Positions 10,078 to 21,571 of a stretch of DNA of 56,376 nt are shown one piece after another (position 1 is the first letter of the stretch; the number at the start of each line of letters is the position of its first letter). This DNA is from Branchiostoma floridae (Eukaryota; Chordata; Leptocardii; Amphioxiformes; Branchiostomatidae). The notes under the pieces were generated by a model. It had not been told where the DNA came from. It saw nothing but the letters and a program-made list of their open reading frames with translations, and did no database searches. Location: positions 21,667,538-21,723,913 of the forward strand of contig NC_049990.1 in the NCBI RefSeq assembly GCF_000003815.2, given 5' to 3'. The translations under genes were made by a program, and so were the position numbers.

Positions 10078-13000
10078 GTAAGAGGCTTTTATTTCTATTT
10101 CTAACCAGTTGATTTTGTATCATGTTCAAGCCCTTACTTGTAGCCGCAGAGAAGCGGCAGGGAAAGACCAAACTGACGATTAAAACCACGTTTATTCATT
10201 TGTGGAATCATTTTGTTGTTGTTGTTATAAACAATTTTTTTCTACAAAACGTGAATATAACATAATTTTAGTTACAAATAATGGCAAAGTGCGAGTAAAG
10301 ATAAACTGGTCGACCGATCCAGCGTTCGACCAATCCAGCGTTCGACGCGTCGAAGCACTATAGCATAGGTTCCACCTTCTATAGAACACAACGCAAAACG
10401 GGTGCCTTCTGTACTACGTCCAATAGAACATAAAATACAATATCGTGTTGTATCATTTTATTCAGACCTTGCGAAGCCTACGAAGCAGACTGCTAATGAC
10501 TCCCGGGAAGGAGAGACGGGAAGGTCAGGCAGCAGCCACCGCACGGACATCTCACCACCATCGGTGGAAGCGGAGGTTCCTCAAGTACCCACTGATGTAG
10601 ACCGCACGAGCCACAGTGACTCGAGCCCCGGACGGGGTGAAGGTAAGTGACATCATAAATCTCTTGCTTGTACATAGTAAGAAGTGCCTGCTGTTCGTTT
10701 TGTAAATAAACTCATGCCCCTCCTTTGCATGTAGCTTAAAATCTTCCTCTCAGATGTAGATACCAGCCTTTGGTGATAAGACAAGTACTCATCAAATTGA
10801 CAGAAGAAACAGATCACTGCAGAACCATACAGTGTGAAAAACAGTCGCCAGAAAAATTGACATATTGTCTTGAGTATGTTTGTGTTTGGCCTCCTGGTAT
10901 GTGTCCTTCGTACTGCAGCAAAAATCAATTTTTGTACCTTTTAACCTGGACGTGCTATGGTCTTGCTCTATTCAGTCCCAGCCAAGTCAACAGCCTCAAG
11001 GTAAGAGGCGTTTCAGAAGATCAGTCTTTTCATCTGTAGAAGAGATCTTTTCGTTAGCGTCCTTTCTTTGCATATAGCTTAGAATCTTTTTCTTAGAGTA
11101 CTCATCAGCGATATTGAAATAATTTCCTGAAAAAGAAAACTTTTTGACGGGTCCACGGTTAACACTGACCCCCGGCCACGGTGAAGGTAAGAGTCGCCTG
11201 CTACTCGTGTTATAAATAAGCTCGTTTTAACTCCCTTTTGTCTAAATGTAACTTAGAATATTCATTATAGAGGTACGAGGAAAGATCACTAAGTATTTAG
11301 ACTTCTTCCATGCCGATCTATCAATATTCGTTACAGTTTCATTCTTTCTTAATTCATCAATAAAAAAACAACAGGGAAAGTGAAAATACCAATTTAGCCA
11401 ACCCGAGACACAAATTCGCAGTATAAAGCCTTTTATCAATACCCTGCAAATTTCAAATCATTGCAGTCATTACTTTCCAGGCAACGTCTTCTTGAAAATC
11501 AGTAGGTAAGAGGCGAGAAAAACAAGGGTGAACGTGATCAGACATGTGTGGGTCGATATCCTCTTGTTGTAAATTCTTTAAAGGCTTTGTCAAAATGATT
11601 CAAAGGATTCCCTTCGTATTTTTGAAGTAGAAAGAAATGGGTGACTTTCAGCAGAGCAAGTTGACCCGCACAGCTTAGGTCGCAGCTCAATTGTCCATAT
11701 GGCCATGTTTTTTCCTTCTCTCTTATCTGCCGTTACTGCAACTGGGTGTCCCCTGTAAAATGATGGTCATAATAACTAGACTTTCAGTGCACATTTAGAA
11801 AAGACTTCATACTTAACATCTACGCTTCAGATCCGAGTAGTGCTTATTATTTCTGAGTGAGGCCGACAACTAATTGATCACCCCTCGTACTCATTTAAAT
11901 CAGGAATGTATCCTTCAAATTGTTATTAAGTTGATTATGAGGAGTGTATGTAGGGATGGGGGAAAACAGATATCATGTACTTTGTAGAATCGTGATGCAT
12001 AATTTGTAATTCTTTTGCATCCCCCTAGTTTGTTGTACCTACACTCGAATTATCGCAAGGTGCCCTGCCGTACTTCATAACAAGGCTATAATGTAATTCG
12101 TCTGAGGAGAGCGTCTCCTGGCCAGATGTGTAACCGTCTGCTTCTATTGTACGATTAGTGCCAACGAGGTGTTACCTTTTGTTATATCCTTTGAAGTAAT
12201 GAGCATCAAACAAACTACAAAGCAGTGACATGTACCTATCATAATTAGGGCCATGCAGACAGTGTCTGGATATGTGTCTGGGATTTTGAAATAAAAAGCC
12301 GAGAGCTGGAAGTTGGGAGGACAGTTGGAGCGAGAACAGAACAGAGAGAGGGTCCCAACACACAGCTCCCGTGCGTGTCAATGGCATGCCCTGTGTCTTG
12401 CGTGTGTTTCTTAGTCCTGTAGTTTAAACGTTCCTCGTCCAGCATTCTAAAAGAACCTGGGGCCCACAACATCGGCCCCACCACTTCTTACATGTAGAAT
12501 AAAACGTTCGAACAACAGCCTATAGAAAGTGATCTTAAAATCTTTTCAAACACAGCTGAATACGCAACCTCCAAGAAGGCCGCGGGAGCTGGTGAGACCT
12601 CATCGCCCCAGGACAGGGGCGCCGCCGGGTCCGCCGGAGCTGGTGAGACCTCATCGCGCCAGGACAGGGGCGCCGCCGGGTCCGCCGAAACTGTTGAGAC
12701 CTCATCGCGCCAGGACAAAGTCGCCGACGGGTCCGCCGGAGCTGGTGAGACCTCATCGCGCCAGGACAGGGGCGCCGCCGGGTCCGCCGGAGCTGGTGAG
12801 ACCTCATTCCGCACGGACACCTCACCACCATCAGTGGAAGCGGAGGTCCCTCAAGTACCCACTGATGTAGACCGCACGAGCCACAGTGACTCGAGCCCCG
12901 GACGGGGTGAAGGTGAGAGACATCATAAATCTCTTGCTTGTACATAGTAAGAAGTGCCTGCTGTTCGTTTTGTAAATAAACTCATGCCCCTCCTTTGCAT

Positions 13001-16000
13001 GTAGCTTAAAATCTTCCTCTCAGATGTAGATACCAGCCTTTGGTGATAAGACAAGCACTCATCAAATTGACAGAAGAAACATATCACTGCAGAACCATAC
13101 AGTGTGAAAAACAGTCGCCAGAAAAATTGACATATTGTCTTGAGTGTGTCTGTGTTTGGCCTCCTGGTATGTGTCCTTCGTACTGCAGCAAAAATCAATT
13201 TTTGTACCTTTTAACCTGGACGTGCTATGGTCTTGCTCTATTCAGTCCCAGCCAAGTCAACAGCCTCAAGGTAAGAGTCGTTTCAGAAGATCAGTCTTTT
13301 CATCTGTAGAAGAAATCTTTTCGTTAGCGTCCTTTCTTTGCATATAGCTCAGAATCTTCTTCTTAGAGTACTCATCAGCGATATTGAAATAATTTCCTGA
13401 AAAAGAAAACTTTTTGACGGGTCCACGGTTGACACTGACCCCCGGCCACGGTGAAGGTAAGAGTCGCCTGCTTCTCGTGTTATAAATAAGCTCGTTTTAA
13501 CTCCCTTTTGTCTAAATGTAACTTAGAATATTCATTATAGAGGTACGAGGAAAGATCACTAAGTATTTAGACTTCTTTCATGCCGATCTATCAATATTCG
13601 TTACAGTTTCATTCTTTCTTAATTCATCAATAAAAAAACAACAGGGAAAGTGAAAATACCAATTTAGCCAACCCGAGACACAAATTCGCAGTATAAAGCC
13701 TTTTATCAATACCCTCCAAATTTCAAATCATTGCAGTCATTACTTTCCAGGCAACGTCTTCTTGAAAATCAGTAGGTAAGAGGCGAGAAAAACAAGGGTG
13801 AACGTGATCAGACATGTGTGGGTCGATATCCTCTTGTTGTAAATTCTTTAAAGGCTTTGTCAAAATGATTCAAAGGATTCCCTTCGTATTTTTGAAGTAG
13901 AAAGAAATGGGTGACTTTCAGCAGAGCAAGTTGACCCGCACAGCTTAGGTCGCAGCTCAATTGTCCATATGGCCATGTTTTTCCTTCTCTCTTATCTGCC
14001 GTTACTGCAACTGGGTGTCCCCTGTAAAATGATGGTCATAATAACTAGACTTTCAGTGCACATTTAGAAAAGACTTCATACTTAACATCTACGCTTCGAA
14101 ATCCGAGTAGTGCTTATTATTTCTGGGTGAGGCCGACAACTAATTGATCACCCCTCGTACTCATTTAAATCAGGAATGTATCCTTCAAATTGTTATTAAG
14201 TTGATTATGAGGAGTGTAGAATAAAACGTTCGAACAACAGCCTCCAGAAAGTGATCTTAAAATCTTTTCAAACACAGCTGAATACGCAACCTCCAAGGAG
14301 GCCGCGGGAGCTGGTGAGGCCTCATCGCCCCAGGACAGGGGCGCCGCCGGGTCCGCCGGAGCTGGTGAGACCTCATCGCGCCAGAACAGGGGCGCCGCCG
14401 GGTCCGCCGGAGCTAGTAAGACCTCATCGCGCCAGGACAGGGGCGCCGCCGGGTCCGCCGGAGCTGGTGAGACCTCATCGCGCCAGGACAGGCGCGCCGC
14501 CGGGTCCGCCGGAGCTGGTGAGACCTCATCGCGCCAGGACAGGGGCGCCGCCGGGTCCGCCGGAGCTGGTGAGACCTCATCGCGCCAGGACAGGGGCGCC
14601 GACGGGTCCGCCGGAGCTGGTGAGACCTCATCGCGCCAGGACAGGGGCGCCGACGGGTCCGCCGGAGCTGGTGAGACCTCATCGCGCCAGGACAGGGGCG
14701 CCGACGGGTCCGCCGGAGCTGGTGAGACCTCATCGCGCCAGGACAGGGGCGCCGCCGGGTCCGCCGGAGCTGGTGAGACCTCATCGCACCAGGACAGGGG
14801 CGCCGCCGGGTCCGCCGGAGCTGGTGAGACCTCATTCCGCACGGACACCTCACCACCATCAGTGGAAGCGGAGGTTCTTCAAGTACCCACTGATGTAGAC
14901 CGCACGAGCCACAGTGACTCGAGCCCCGGACGGGGTGAAGGTGAGAGACATCATAAATCTCTTGCTTGTACATAGTAAGAAGTGCCTGCTGTTCGTTTTG
15001 TAAATAAACTCATGCCCCTCCTTTGCATGTAGCTTAAAATCTTCCTCTCAGATGTAGATACCAGCCTTTGGTGATAAGACAAGCACTCATCAAATTGACA
15101 GAAGAAACAGATCACTGCAGAACCATCGGTGTGAAAGACAGTGGCCAGAAAAATTGACATATTGTCTTGAGTGTGTCTGTGTTTGGCCTCCTGGTATGTG
15201 TCCTTCGTACTGCAGCAAAAATCAATTTTTGTACCTTTTAACCTGGACGTGCTATGGTCTTGCTCTATTCAGTCCCAGCCAAGTCAACAGCCTCAAGGTA
15301 AGAGTCGTTTCAGAAGATCAGTCTTTTCATCTGTAGAAGAAATCTTTTCGTTAGCGTCCTTTCTTTGCATATAGCTCAGAATCTTCTTCTTAGAGTACTC
15401 ATCAGCGATATTGAAATAATTTCCTGAAAAAGAAAACTTTTTGACGGGTCCACGGTTGACACTGACCCCCGGCCACGGTGAAGGTAAGAGTCGCCTGCTT
15501 CTCGTGTTATAAATAAGCTCGTTTTAACTCCCTTTTGTCTAAATGTAACTTAGAATATTCATTATAGAGGTACGAGGAAAGATCACTAAGTATTTAGACT
15601 TCTTTCATGCCGATCTATCAATATTCGTTACAGTTTCATTCTTTCTCAATTTATTAATAAGAAAACAACAGGGAAAGTGAAAATACCAATTTAGCCAACC
15701 CGAGACACAAATTCGCAGTATAAAGCCTTTTATCAATACCCTCCAAATTTCAAATCATTGCAGTCATTACTTTCCAGGCAACGTCTTCTTGAAAATCAGT
15801 AGGTAAGAGGCGAGAAAAACAAGGGTGAACGTGATCAGACATGTGTGGGTCGATATCCTCTTGTTGTAAATTCTTTAAAGGCTTTGTCAAAATGATTCAA
15901 GAGATTCCCTTCGTATTTTTGAAGTAGAAAGAAATGGGTGACTTTCAGCAGAGCAAGTTGACCCGCACAGCTTAGGTCGCAGCTCAATTGTCCATATGGC

Positions 16001-19000
16001 CATGTTTTTCCTTCTCTCTTATCTGCCGTTACTGCAACTGGGTGTCCCCTGTAAAATGATGGTCATAATAACTAGACTTTCAGTGCACATTTAGAAAAGA
16101 CTTCATACTTAACATCTACGCTTCGAAATCCGAGTAGTGCTTATTATTTCTGGGTGAGGCCGACAACTAATTGATCACCCCTCGTACTCATTTAAATCAG
16201 GAATGTATCCTTCAAATTGTTATTAAGTTGATTATGAGGAGTGTAGAATAAAACGTTCGAACAACAGCCTCCAGAAAGTGATCTTAAAATCTTTTCAAAC
16301 ACAGCTGAATACGCAACCTCCAAGGAGGCCGCGGGAGCTGGTGATACCTCATCGCCCCAGGACAGGGGCGCCGACGGGTCCGCCGGAGCTGGTGAGACCT
16401 CAACGCGCCAGGACAGGGGCGCCGCCGGGTCCGCCGAAACTGGTGAGACCTCATCGCGCCAGGACAAAGGCGCCGACGGGTCCGCCGGAGCTGGTGAGAC
16501 CTCATCGCGCCAGGACAAAGGCGCCGCCGGGTCCGCCAGAGCTGGTGAGACCTCATCGCGCCAGGACAGGGGCGCCGCCGGGTCCGCCGGAGCTGGTGAG
16601 ACCTCATTCCGCACGGACACCTCACCACCATCAGTGGAAGCGGAGGTCCCTCAAGTACCCACTGATGTAGACCGCACGAGCCACAGTGACTCGAGCCCCG
16701 GACGGGGTGAAGGTGAGAGACATCATAAATCTCTTGCTTGTACATAGTAAGAAGTGCCTGCTGTTCGTTTTGTAAATAAACTCATGCCCCTCCTTTGCAT
16801 GTAGCTTAAAATCTTCCTCTCAGATGTAGATACCAGTCTTTGGTGATAAGACAAGTACTCATCAAATTGACAGAAGAAACAGATCACTGCAGAACCATAC
16901 AGTGTGAAAAACAGTCGCCAGAAAAATTGACATATTGTCTTGAGTGTGTCTGTGTTTGGCCTCCTGGTATGTGTCCTTCGTACTGCAGCAAAAATCAATT
17001 TTTGTACCTTTTAACCTGGACGTGCTATGGTCTTGCTCTATTCAGTCCCAGCCAAGTCAACAGCCTCAAGGTAAGAGGCGTTTCAGAAGATCAGTCTTTT
17101 CATCTGTAGAAGAAATCTTTTCGTTAGCGTCCTTTCTTTGCATATAGCTTAGAATCTTCATCTTAGAGTACTCATCAGCGATATTGAAATAATTTCCTGA
17201 AAAAGAAAACTTTCTGACGGGTCCACGGTTGACACTGACCCCCGGCCACGGTGAAGGTAAGAGTCGCCTGCTACTCGTGTTATAAATAAGCTCGTTTTAA
17301 CTCCCTTTTGTCTAAATGTAACTTAGAATATTCATTATAGAGGTACGAGGAAAGATCACTAAGTATTTAGAATTCTTTCATGCCGATCTATCAATATTCG
17401 TTACAGTTTCATTCTTTCTCAATTTATTAATAAGAAAACAACAGGGAAAGTGAAAATACCAATTTAGCCAACCCGAGACACAAATTCGCAGTATAAAGCC
17501 TTTTATCAATACCCTCCAAATTTCAAATCATTGCAGTCATTACTTTCCAGGCAACGTCTTCTTGAAAATCAGTAGGTAAGAGGCGAGAAAAACAAGGGTG
17601 AACGTTATCAGACATGTGTGGGTCGATATCCTCTTGTTGTAAATTCTTTAAAGGCTTTGTCAAAATGATTCAAAGGATTCCCTTCGTATTTTTGAAGTAG
17701 AAAGAAATGGGTGACTTTCAGCAGAGCAAGTTGACCCGCACAGCTTAGGTCGCAGCTCAATTGTCCATATGGCCATGTTTTTCCTTCTCTCTTATCTGCC
17801 GTTACTGCAACTGGGTGTCCCCTGTAAAATGATGGTCATAATAACTAGACTTTCAGTGCACATTTAGAAAAGACTTCATACTTAACATCTACGCTTCGAA
17901 ATCCGAGTAGTGCTTATTATTTCTGGGTGAGGCCGACAACTAATTGATCACCCCTCGTACTCATTTAAATCAGGAATGTATCCTTCAAATTGTTATTAAG
18001 TTGATTATGAGGAGTGTAGAATAAAACGTTCGAACAACAGCCTCCAGAAAGTGATCTTAAAATCTTTTCAAACACAGCTGAATACGCAACCTCCAAGGAG
18101 GCCGCGGGAGCTGGTGATACCTCATCGCCCCAGGACAGGGGCGCCGACGGGTCCGCCGGAGCTGGTGAGACCTCAACGCGCCAGGACAGGGGCGCCGCCG
18201 GGTCCGCCGAAACTGGTGAGACCTCATCGCGCCAGGACAAAGGCGCCGACGGGTCCGCCGGAGCTGGTGAGACCTCATCGCGCCAGGACAAAGGCGCCGC
18301 CGGGTCCGCCAGAGCTGGTGAGACCTCATCGCGCCAGGACAGGGGCGCCGCCGGGTCCGCCGGAGCTGGTGAGACCTCATTCCGCACGGACACCTCACCA
18401 CCATCAGTGGAAGCGGAGGTCCCTCAAGTACCCACTGATGTAGACCGCACGAGCCACAGTGACTCGAGCCCCGGACGGGGTGAAGGTGAGAGACATCATA
18501 AATCTCTTGCTTGTACATAGTAAGAAGTGCCTGCTGTTCGTTTTGTAAATAAACTCATGCCCCTCCTTTGCATGTAGCTTAAAATCTTCCTCTCAGATGT
18601 AGATACCAGCCTTTGGTGATAAGACAAGCACTCATCAAATTGACAGAAGAAACAGATCACTGCAGAACCATACAGTGTGAAAAACAGTCGCCAGAAAAAT
18701 TGACATATTGTCTTGAGTGTGTCTGTGTTTGGCCTCCTGGTATGTGTCCTTCGTACTGCAGCAAAAATCAATTTTTGTACCTTTTAACCTGGACGTGCTA
18801 TGGTCTTGCTCTATTCAGTCCCAGCCAAGTCAACAGCCTCAAGGTAAGAGGCGTTTCAGAAGATCAGTCTTTTCATCTGTAGAAGAAATCTTTTCGTTAG
18901 CGTCCTTTCTTTGCATATAGCTTAGAATCTTCTTCTTAGAGTACTCATCAGCGATATTGAAATAATTTCCTGAAAAAGAAAACTTTTTGACGGGTCCACG

Positions 19001-20612
19001 GTTGACACTGACCCCCGGCCACGGTGAAGGTAAGAGTCGCCTGCTTCTCGTGTTATAAATAAGCTCGTTTTAACTCCCTTTTGTCTAAATGTAACTTAGA
19101 ATATTCATTATAGAGGTACGAGGAAAGATCACTAAGTATTTAGAATTCTTTCATGCCGATCTATCAATATTCGTTACAGTTTCATTCTTTCTTAATTCAT
19201 CAATAAAAAAACAACAGGGAAAGTGAAAATACCAATTTAGCCAACCCGAGACACAAATTCGCAGTATAAAGCCTTTTATCAATACCCTCCAAATTTCAAA
19301 TCATTGCAGTCATTACTTTCCAGGCAACGTCTTCTTGAAAATCAGTAGGTAAGACGCGAGAAAAACAAGGGTGAACGTGATCAGACATGTGTGGGTCGAT
19401 ATCCTCTTGTTGTAAATTCTTTAAAGGCTTTGTCAAAATGATTCAAGAGATTCCCTTCGTATTTTTGAAGTAGAAAGAAATGGGTGACTTTCAGCAGAGC
19501 AAGTTGACCCGCACAGCTTAGGTCGCAGCTCAATTGTCCATATGGCCATGTTTTTTCCTTCTCTCTTATCTGCCGTTACTGCAACTGGGTGTCCCCTGTA
19601 AAATGATGGTCATAATAACTTGACTTTCAGTGCACATTTAGAAAAGACTTCATACTTAACATCTACGCTTCGAAATCCGAGTAGTGCTTATTATTTATGG
19701 ATCACCCCTCGTACTCATTTAAATCAGGAATGTATCCTTCAAATTGTTATTAAGTTGATTACCAGTAGTGTAGAATAAAACGTTCGAACAACAGCCTCCA
19801 GAAAGTGATCTTAAAATCTTTTCAAACACAGCTGAGTACGCAGCCTCGAAGGAGGCCGCAGGAGCTGGCGAGACCTCATTGTGCCAGGACGAGGGCGCCG
19901 ACAGGTCCGCCGGAGCTGGCGAGATCCCATCCCGCCAGCACGCGGGCGCCGACAGGTCCGCCGGAGCTGGTGAGACCCCATCCCGCCAGCACGCGGGCGC
20001 CGACAGGTCCGCTGGAGCTGGTGAGACCCCATCCCGCCAGCACGCGGGCGCCGACAGGTCCGCCGGAGCTGGTGAGACCCCATCCCGCCAGCACGCGGGC
20101 GCCGACAGGTCCGCCAGAGCTGGTGAGACCCCATCCCGCCAGCACGCGGGCGCCGACAGGTCCGCCGGAGCTGGTGAGACCCCATCCCGCCAGCACGCGG
20201 GCGCCGACAGGTCCGCCGGAGCTGGTGAGACCCCATCCCGCCAGCACGCGGGCGCCGATAGGTCTGCCGGAGCTGGTGAGACCCCATCCCGCCAGCACGC
20301 GGGCACCGACAGGTCCGCCGGAGCTGGTGAGACCTCTTCATGCACAGATAGACGGGGAGCAAGACTGTACAATTCCAGTCAGTTGAGGATCTGTGGGATG
20401 AGCTCCTCGCCTATGCTGCATCTCTCCAATCCAAGCTGCTGCACGTTTTGGAATGCCAGGTTGTCAAGAAGGTGGCTGCGTACGTGCCCGAGTGCATGTG
20501 TTACAACTTACAGGACAACTTGCAACGTTCCCGAGAAGATGGCTCAGTCGAACCACAGAGCTTTCTAACCTCCTTGGTCCAATTTACTTTCCATAAATGT
20601 AACTGCTGTTAA
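9597..20612 (+). CDS. C2-domain protein with tandemly amplified 17-residue-repeat exons
   Basis: Model: exons 9597-10077, 10466-10642, 12556-12912, 14278-14940, 16305-16712, 18078-18485, 19832-20326 and 20383-20612, all joined in phase 1, giving about 1,072 aa. The first exon encodes a C2-like beta-sandwich (about residues 33-152). The middle exons encode about 33 full copies of a Gly/Ala/Ser-rich 17-residue repeat (GAGETSSRQDRGAAGSA type), almost certainly disordered. The last exon encodes a helical tail (EDLWDELLAYAASLQSKLL) ending FHKCNCC. Evidence that this frame is real: exon lengths differ only by multiples of 51 bases, phase 1 is preserved at every border, and no stops occur over hundreds of codons. 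The start codon is uncertain, and the last intron (56 bases, donor GCTG/GTGAGA inside the final repeat) is inferred. Function is not known; a C2 domain suggests membrane or phospholipid association. Confidence 0.6.
10466..10642 (+). CDS. Repeat-gene exon, unit 1 (lacks the 51-bp repeats)
   Basis: Acceptor TTTATTCAG, donor GAAG/GTAAGT, phase 1-1, 59 codons. Its second half (SPPSVEAEVPQVPTDVD, then RTSHSDSSPGRGEG) is the shared 3' part of all later units. Its first half is unique and carries no GAGETSS-type repeats, so it may represent the pre-expansion form of the exon. Confidence 0.6.
12556..12912 (+). CDS. Repeat-gene exon, unit 2 (4 full 17-aa repeats)
   Basis: Acceptor AAACACAG, donor GAAG/GTGAGA, 357 bases, phase 1-1. 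It begins AEYATSKKAA, then four full 17-residue repeats and a partial fifth that leads into the conserved SPPSVEAEVPQVP tail. One repeat is divergent (ETVETSSRQDKVADGSA). Confidence 0.6.
14278..14940 (+). CDS. Repeat-gene exon, unit 3 (10 full 17-aa repeats)
   Basis: Same borders as unit 2 but 663 bases long, exactly 6 x 51 more. The frame stays open through all ten repeats. This is the longest copy and suggests expansion by unequal exchange or replication slippage in whole 51-bp steps. Confidence 0.6.
16305..16712 (+). CDS. Repeat-gene exon, unit 4 (5 full 17-aa repeats)
   Basis: 408 bases, phase 1-1, indistinguishable from the unit 5 exon at 18078-18485 in both sequence and repeat order. 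This marks a very recent duplication of a 1,773-base segment, or an assembly duplication. Confidence 0.6.
18078..18485 (+). CDS. Repeat-gene exon, unit 5 (5 full 17-aa repeats)
   Basis: 408 bases, phase 1-1, the twin of unit 4. The introns around it differ from unit 4 at only scattered positions. Confidence 0.6.
19832..20326 (+). CDS. Repeat-gene exon, unit 6 (9 divergent 17-aa repeats)
   Basis: Starts like the others (AEYAASKEAAGAGETS), but the repeats here are a homogenised variant, GAGETPSRQHAGADRSA. The conserved SPPSVEAEV tail of other units is replaced. Reading on without splicing would change to an implausible Cys/Ser-rich frame. The end used here (20326) is a donor-like GCTG/GTGAGA within the last repeat, which restores phase with the terminal exon. 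Confidence 0.45.
20383..20612 (+). CDS. Putative terminal exon of repeat gene
   Basis: Acceptor ATTCCAGTCAG, phase 1, 75 codons plus TAA. The product is Leu-rich and helical at first (EDLWDELLAYAASLQSKLLH, then VLECQVVKKVAAYVPECM) and ends in FHKCNCC. The amino-acid mix looks like real protein, unlike the two alternative frames. No domain is recognised. Confidence 0.45.
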
Positions 20613-21571
20613 CACCACATGGAGTTATCTATTCAAACAAGAGTCAAATATAAATCCTTCAATGAAAATGTCCAGTTTAATCCCAGTTTAATCCAATTTG
20701 TCCTGTTTTAACATCATTTCCTTGTCAGCAAATACGATACAACACGGGTCAAATCAAAGTTGGAAAGACAGGAGTTTCAGAACTATAATAACATCTATAT
20801 CTCAGAGTTCAACATGTTACTGAATGCATTGTGTGGTGTTTCATGTCAATTGAAAAATACATGCTTTCCTTTGTATCATAGCATTACCACTTTTTCAATG
20901 ATTATAGCTAGCATAACTACCTTTCCAGAACTCCTAGTGGAAGTGAAAAAACAACTGAACAAAATGAACATGTTCTATACAAGTATACTTAAACCCCAAA
21001 AGCTGTTTAAATAGAATTGCGTACAACAATGACAATCTTTAACAGTCAAAATTACCAGTGGTGGTGCATTGAGGGATCCTTTTTTATTTGTTCTCAAAAG
21101 ACACTTAAAAAGTGTTTGGAATGGATTACATAGTGGTTGTTTTAAACTAGAGAAGAAAAGAAGAAAGCACATGGCTAAAAGTAAAACAACAAAGTTGCCT
21201 GGTAAAAAATTGTTCGCTCTTTGTACTCTAAAGTAATGCTTCAGAAGAAAAGGCTTCTCTGAACAGTATAGAAAAAGTGCTAACACCTATAGAAATGAAA
21301 GGAAATACAGTATAAGTCTTCGCTAAATACAGACTTCAAACTTATCAGGATTCACATAGGTTCAAGAAAACTATACACGATCACTGGCGACTAACATTTG
21401 ACCACCATACAACAACAGTACCTCTGGACACTTACAATGAGCCAATACAGGCTACACTGTTGTAAAGTACTGTCTACTGATACTTAGACCCTCCTCATAT
21501 ACAATGTACATGGCAATGTCTTACTCTTCCAAACCCATAACGCTAAGAGAAGCAGCCAGCTGTCGTCACTT
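20613..21571. other. Intergenic region, includes likely RBM8A 3' untranslated region
   Basis: No coding exon is seen. On the minus strand an AATAAA (plus-strand TTTATT at 21083-21088) is a candidate polyadenylation signal for RBM8A, about 490 bases past its stop. The repeat gene and RBM8A are convergent across this interval. Confidence 0.5.

Larger units (their letters stand above)
10466..20330 (+). repeat. Tandem array of about 1.8-2.3 kb genic units
   Basis: Six units repeat the order repeat exon, intron with CTTGCTTGTACATAGTAAG, then two 25-base splice-bounded segments, then AAAACGTTCGAACAACAGCC just before the next repeat exon. Exon-end spacing is 2270, 2028, 1772 and 1773 bases. Length differences come from the number of 51-bp repeats and from about 548 bases (about 11949-12496) present only between units 1 and 2. 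Intron sequence is almost as conserved as exon sequence, indicating recent duplication. Confidence 0.9.
12598..20340 (+). repeat. 51-bp coding minisatellites in units 2 to 6
   Basis: The unit GGAGCTGGTGAGACCTCATC followed by GCGCCAGGACAGGGGCGCCG and CCGGGTCCGCC encodes 17 residues. Runs of 4, 10, 5, 5 and 9 full copies occur in exons 2-6. The unit-6 run uses a distinct variant. Each repeat contains GCTGGTGAGA, a good match to a 5' splice site. Confidence 0.9.

Noticed and set aside
11097-11186. 90-base exon between TTCTTAG and GAAG/GTAAGA in each unit
   Set aside because: All three frames contain stops. It looks like a decayed copy of the repeat-exon end (GACCCCCGGCCACGGTGAAG).
14165-14848. 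Minus-strand 227-aa open frame of EVSPAPADPSAPLSWRD repeats, and similar frames in units 2, 4, 5 and 6
   Set aside because: All three plus and several minus frames stay open because 51 is a multiple of 3 and the unit is GC-rich. Only the GAGETSS frame has matching splice sites and phase at both ends of every exon.
14251-14898. Plus-strand frame of PELVRPHRARTGAPPG repeats
   Set aside because: It starts in the intron before the acceptor and ends without a phase-compatible donor. It is a shadow of the repeat exon.
12623-18345. 51-bp repeats considered as a CRISPR array
   Set aside because: Units are contiguous with no unique spacers, in an animal gene context and in coding phase.
10653-18771. 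Conserved 89-91 aa frames recurring in each unit's intron (MIFAAVRRTHT and MVIRQ types)
   Set aside because: Their conservation follows from recent duplication of the whole unit. They have no domain, and unit 3 breaks them.
20327-20568. Unspliced continuation of the unit-6 repeat frame (SSCTDRRGARLYNSS and on)
   Set aside because: Composition is poor in hydrophobic pattern and rich in Cys/Arg/Ser. The alternative frame after a phase-1 splice gives a plausible helical tail. An assembly indel could also explain the frame change, so this remains open.
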